Origin: Betaproteobacteria bacterium UBA6904
Lineage (GTDB): Bacteria; Pseudomonadota; Gammaproteobacteria; Burkholderiales; SG8-39
DNA length: 5,454 nucleotides
Direction: 5' to 3'
Assembly: GCA_002451175.1 (NCBI GenBank)
Contig: DKBI01000282.1
Span: forward strand, 3,241-8,694
Position numbers and translations under genes: made by a program. Positions 5,298 to 5,454 of the stretch are shown here, in pieces. The notes beneath the pieces are model-generated. The model was not told the DNA's origin, did no database searches, and saw only the letters and a list, made by a program, of their open reading frames with translations. Each line of letters begins with the position of its first letter. The stretch's first letter is position 1.

Positions 5298-5454
5298 CCG
5301 TCGAGGCGCTGGGCAAGCGCTACGGCCAGACCGTGGTCTTCCACGACGTCTCGCTGCAGGTGGCCGCCGGCGAGTTCGTCTTCGTCGCCGGCCCGTCGGG
5401 GAGCGGCAAGACGACGCTCCTGAACCTGCTCGGCGGCCTGGACACACCGACCGG
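5291..5454 (+). CDS. ABC transporter ATP-binding protein, LolD/MacB-like, N-terminal part (runs off the window)
   Basis: The ATG at 5291 opens 54 codons to the window edge. The sequence starts [20 protein letters not shown] with the aromatic A-loop Tyr11, followed by a Walker A motif GPSGSGKTT at about residues 34-42 and [11 protein letters not shown] after it. The LLGGLDTPT stretch is typical of LolD and related MacB/SalX-type ATPases that serve FtsX-fold permeases; FtsE is a less likely alternative. The Q-loop, signature and Walker B motifs are beyond the window, so the substrate cannot be assigned. The start overlaps miaA by 7 bp, with GGGG and GAGG purine stretches just upstream (5280-5288), which suggests co-expression with mutL-miaA. 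In E. coli hfq follows miaA, so the neighbour differs here. Confidence 0.88.
   Translation, partial: MLTVEALGKRYGQTVVFHDVSLQVAAGEFVFVAGPSGSGKTTLLNLLGGLDTPT

Noticed and set aside
1..5454. Mobile elements, CRISPR arrays, rRNA/tRNA genes, riboswitches, toxin-antitoxin or other novel systems
   Set aside because: No repeat arrays, terminal inverted repeats, transposase-like ORFs or RNA gene motifs were seen; nearly every base is covered by seven recognisable core genes.

Overview
The window looks like ordinary chromosomal core DNA from a high-GC Betaproteobacterium. I place it there because the GC content is high throughout (by eye well above 60%), the MutL carries both the nickase motif and a CNHGRPTW box as I recall it from Neisseria-type MutL, and the gene content is a rearranged form of the enterobacterial queG / tsaE-amiB-mutL-miaA cluster. 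I see no sign of mobile DNA, prophage, CRISPR or a new defence system.

Layout from left to right: the 5' end of queG (minus strand, cut by the window edge) diverges from tsaE, and the two start codons share the tetramer CATG at 258-261. tsaE is followed on the same strand by an amiC-type N-acetylmuramoyl-L-alanine amidase, whose 5' end must overlap the end of tsaE and whose exact start is a genuine puzzle. amiC converges tail to tail on a minus-strand DedA-family membrane protein gene, with a 21-bp overlap of coding ends. dedA then diverges from mutL across only 38 bp. mutL (GTG start) is followed after one base by miaA (TTG start), which overlaps by 7 bp the first 54 codons of a LolD/MacB-like ABC transporter ATPase that runs off the window.

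Functionally, three genes modify the tRNA anticodon loop (queG: queuosine at position 34; tsaE: t6A at position 37; miaA: i6A at position 37). Two serve the cell envelope (amiC: septal peptidoglycan splitting; dedA: probable lipid-carrier transport). One is mismatch repair (mutL). In E. coli the tsaE-to-miaA genes are co-directional. Here the inverted dedA cuts the series, so mutL-miaA-ABC needs its own promoter.

The most notable observation is regulatory. The 38-bp dedA/mutL gap holds an 11-bp inverted repeat (10 of 11 matching) whose arms are -10-like hexamers (TACAAT for dedA, TATAAT for mutL), each ending 6-7 nt before the start codon. This predicts leaderless or nearly leaderless mRNAs in both directions. 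queG shows the same geometry (TATGAT ending 8 nt before its ATG). Other points worth checking are the missing conventional start for amiC and a 50-bp island of about 26% GC inside tsaE.
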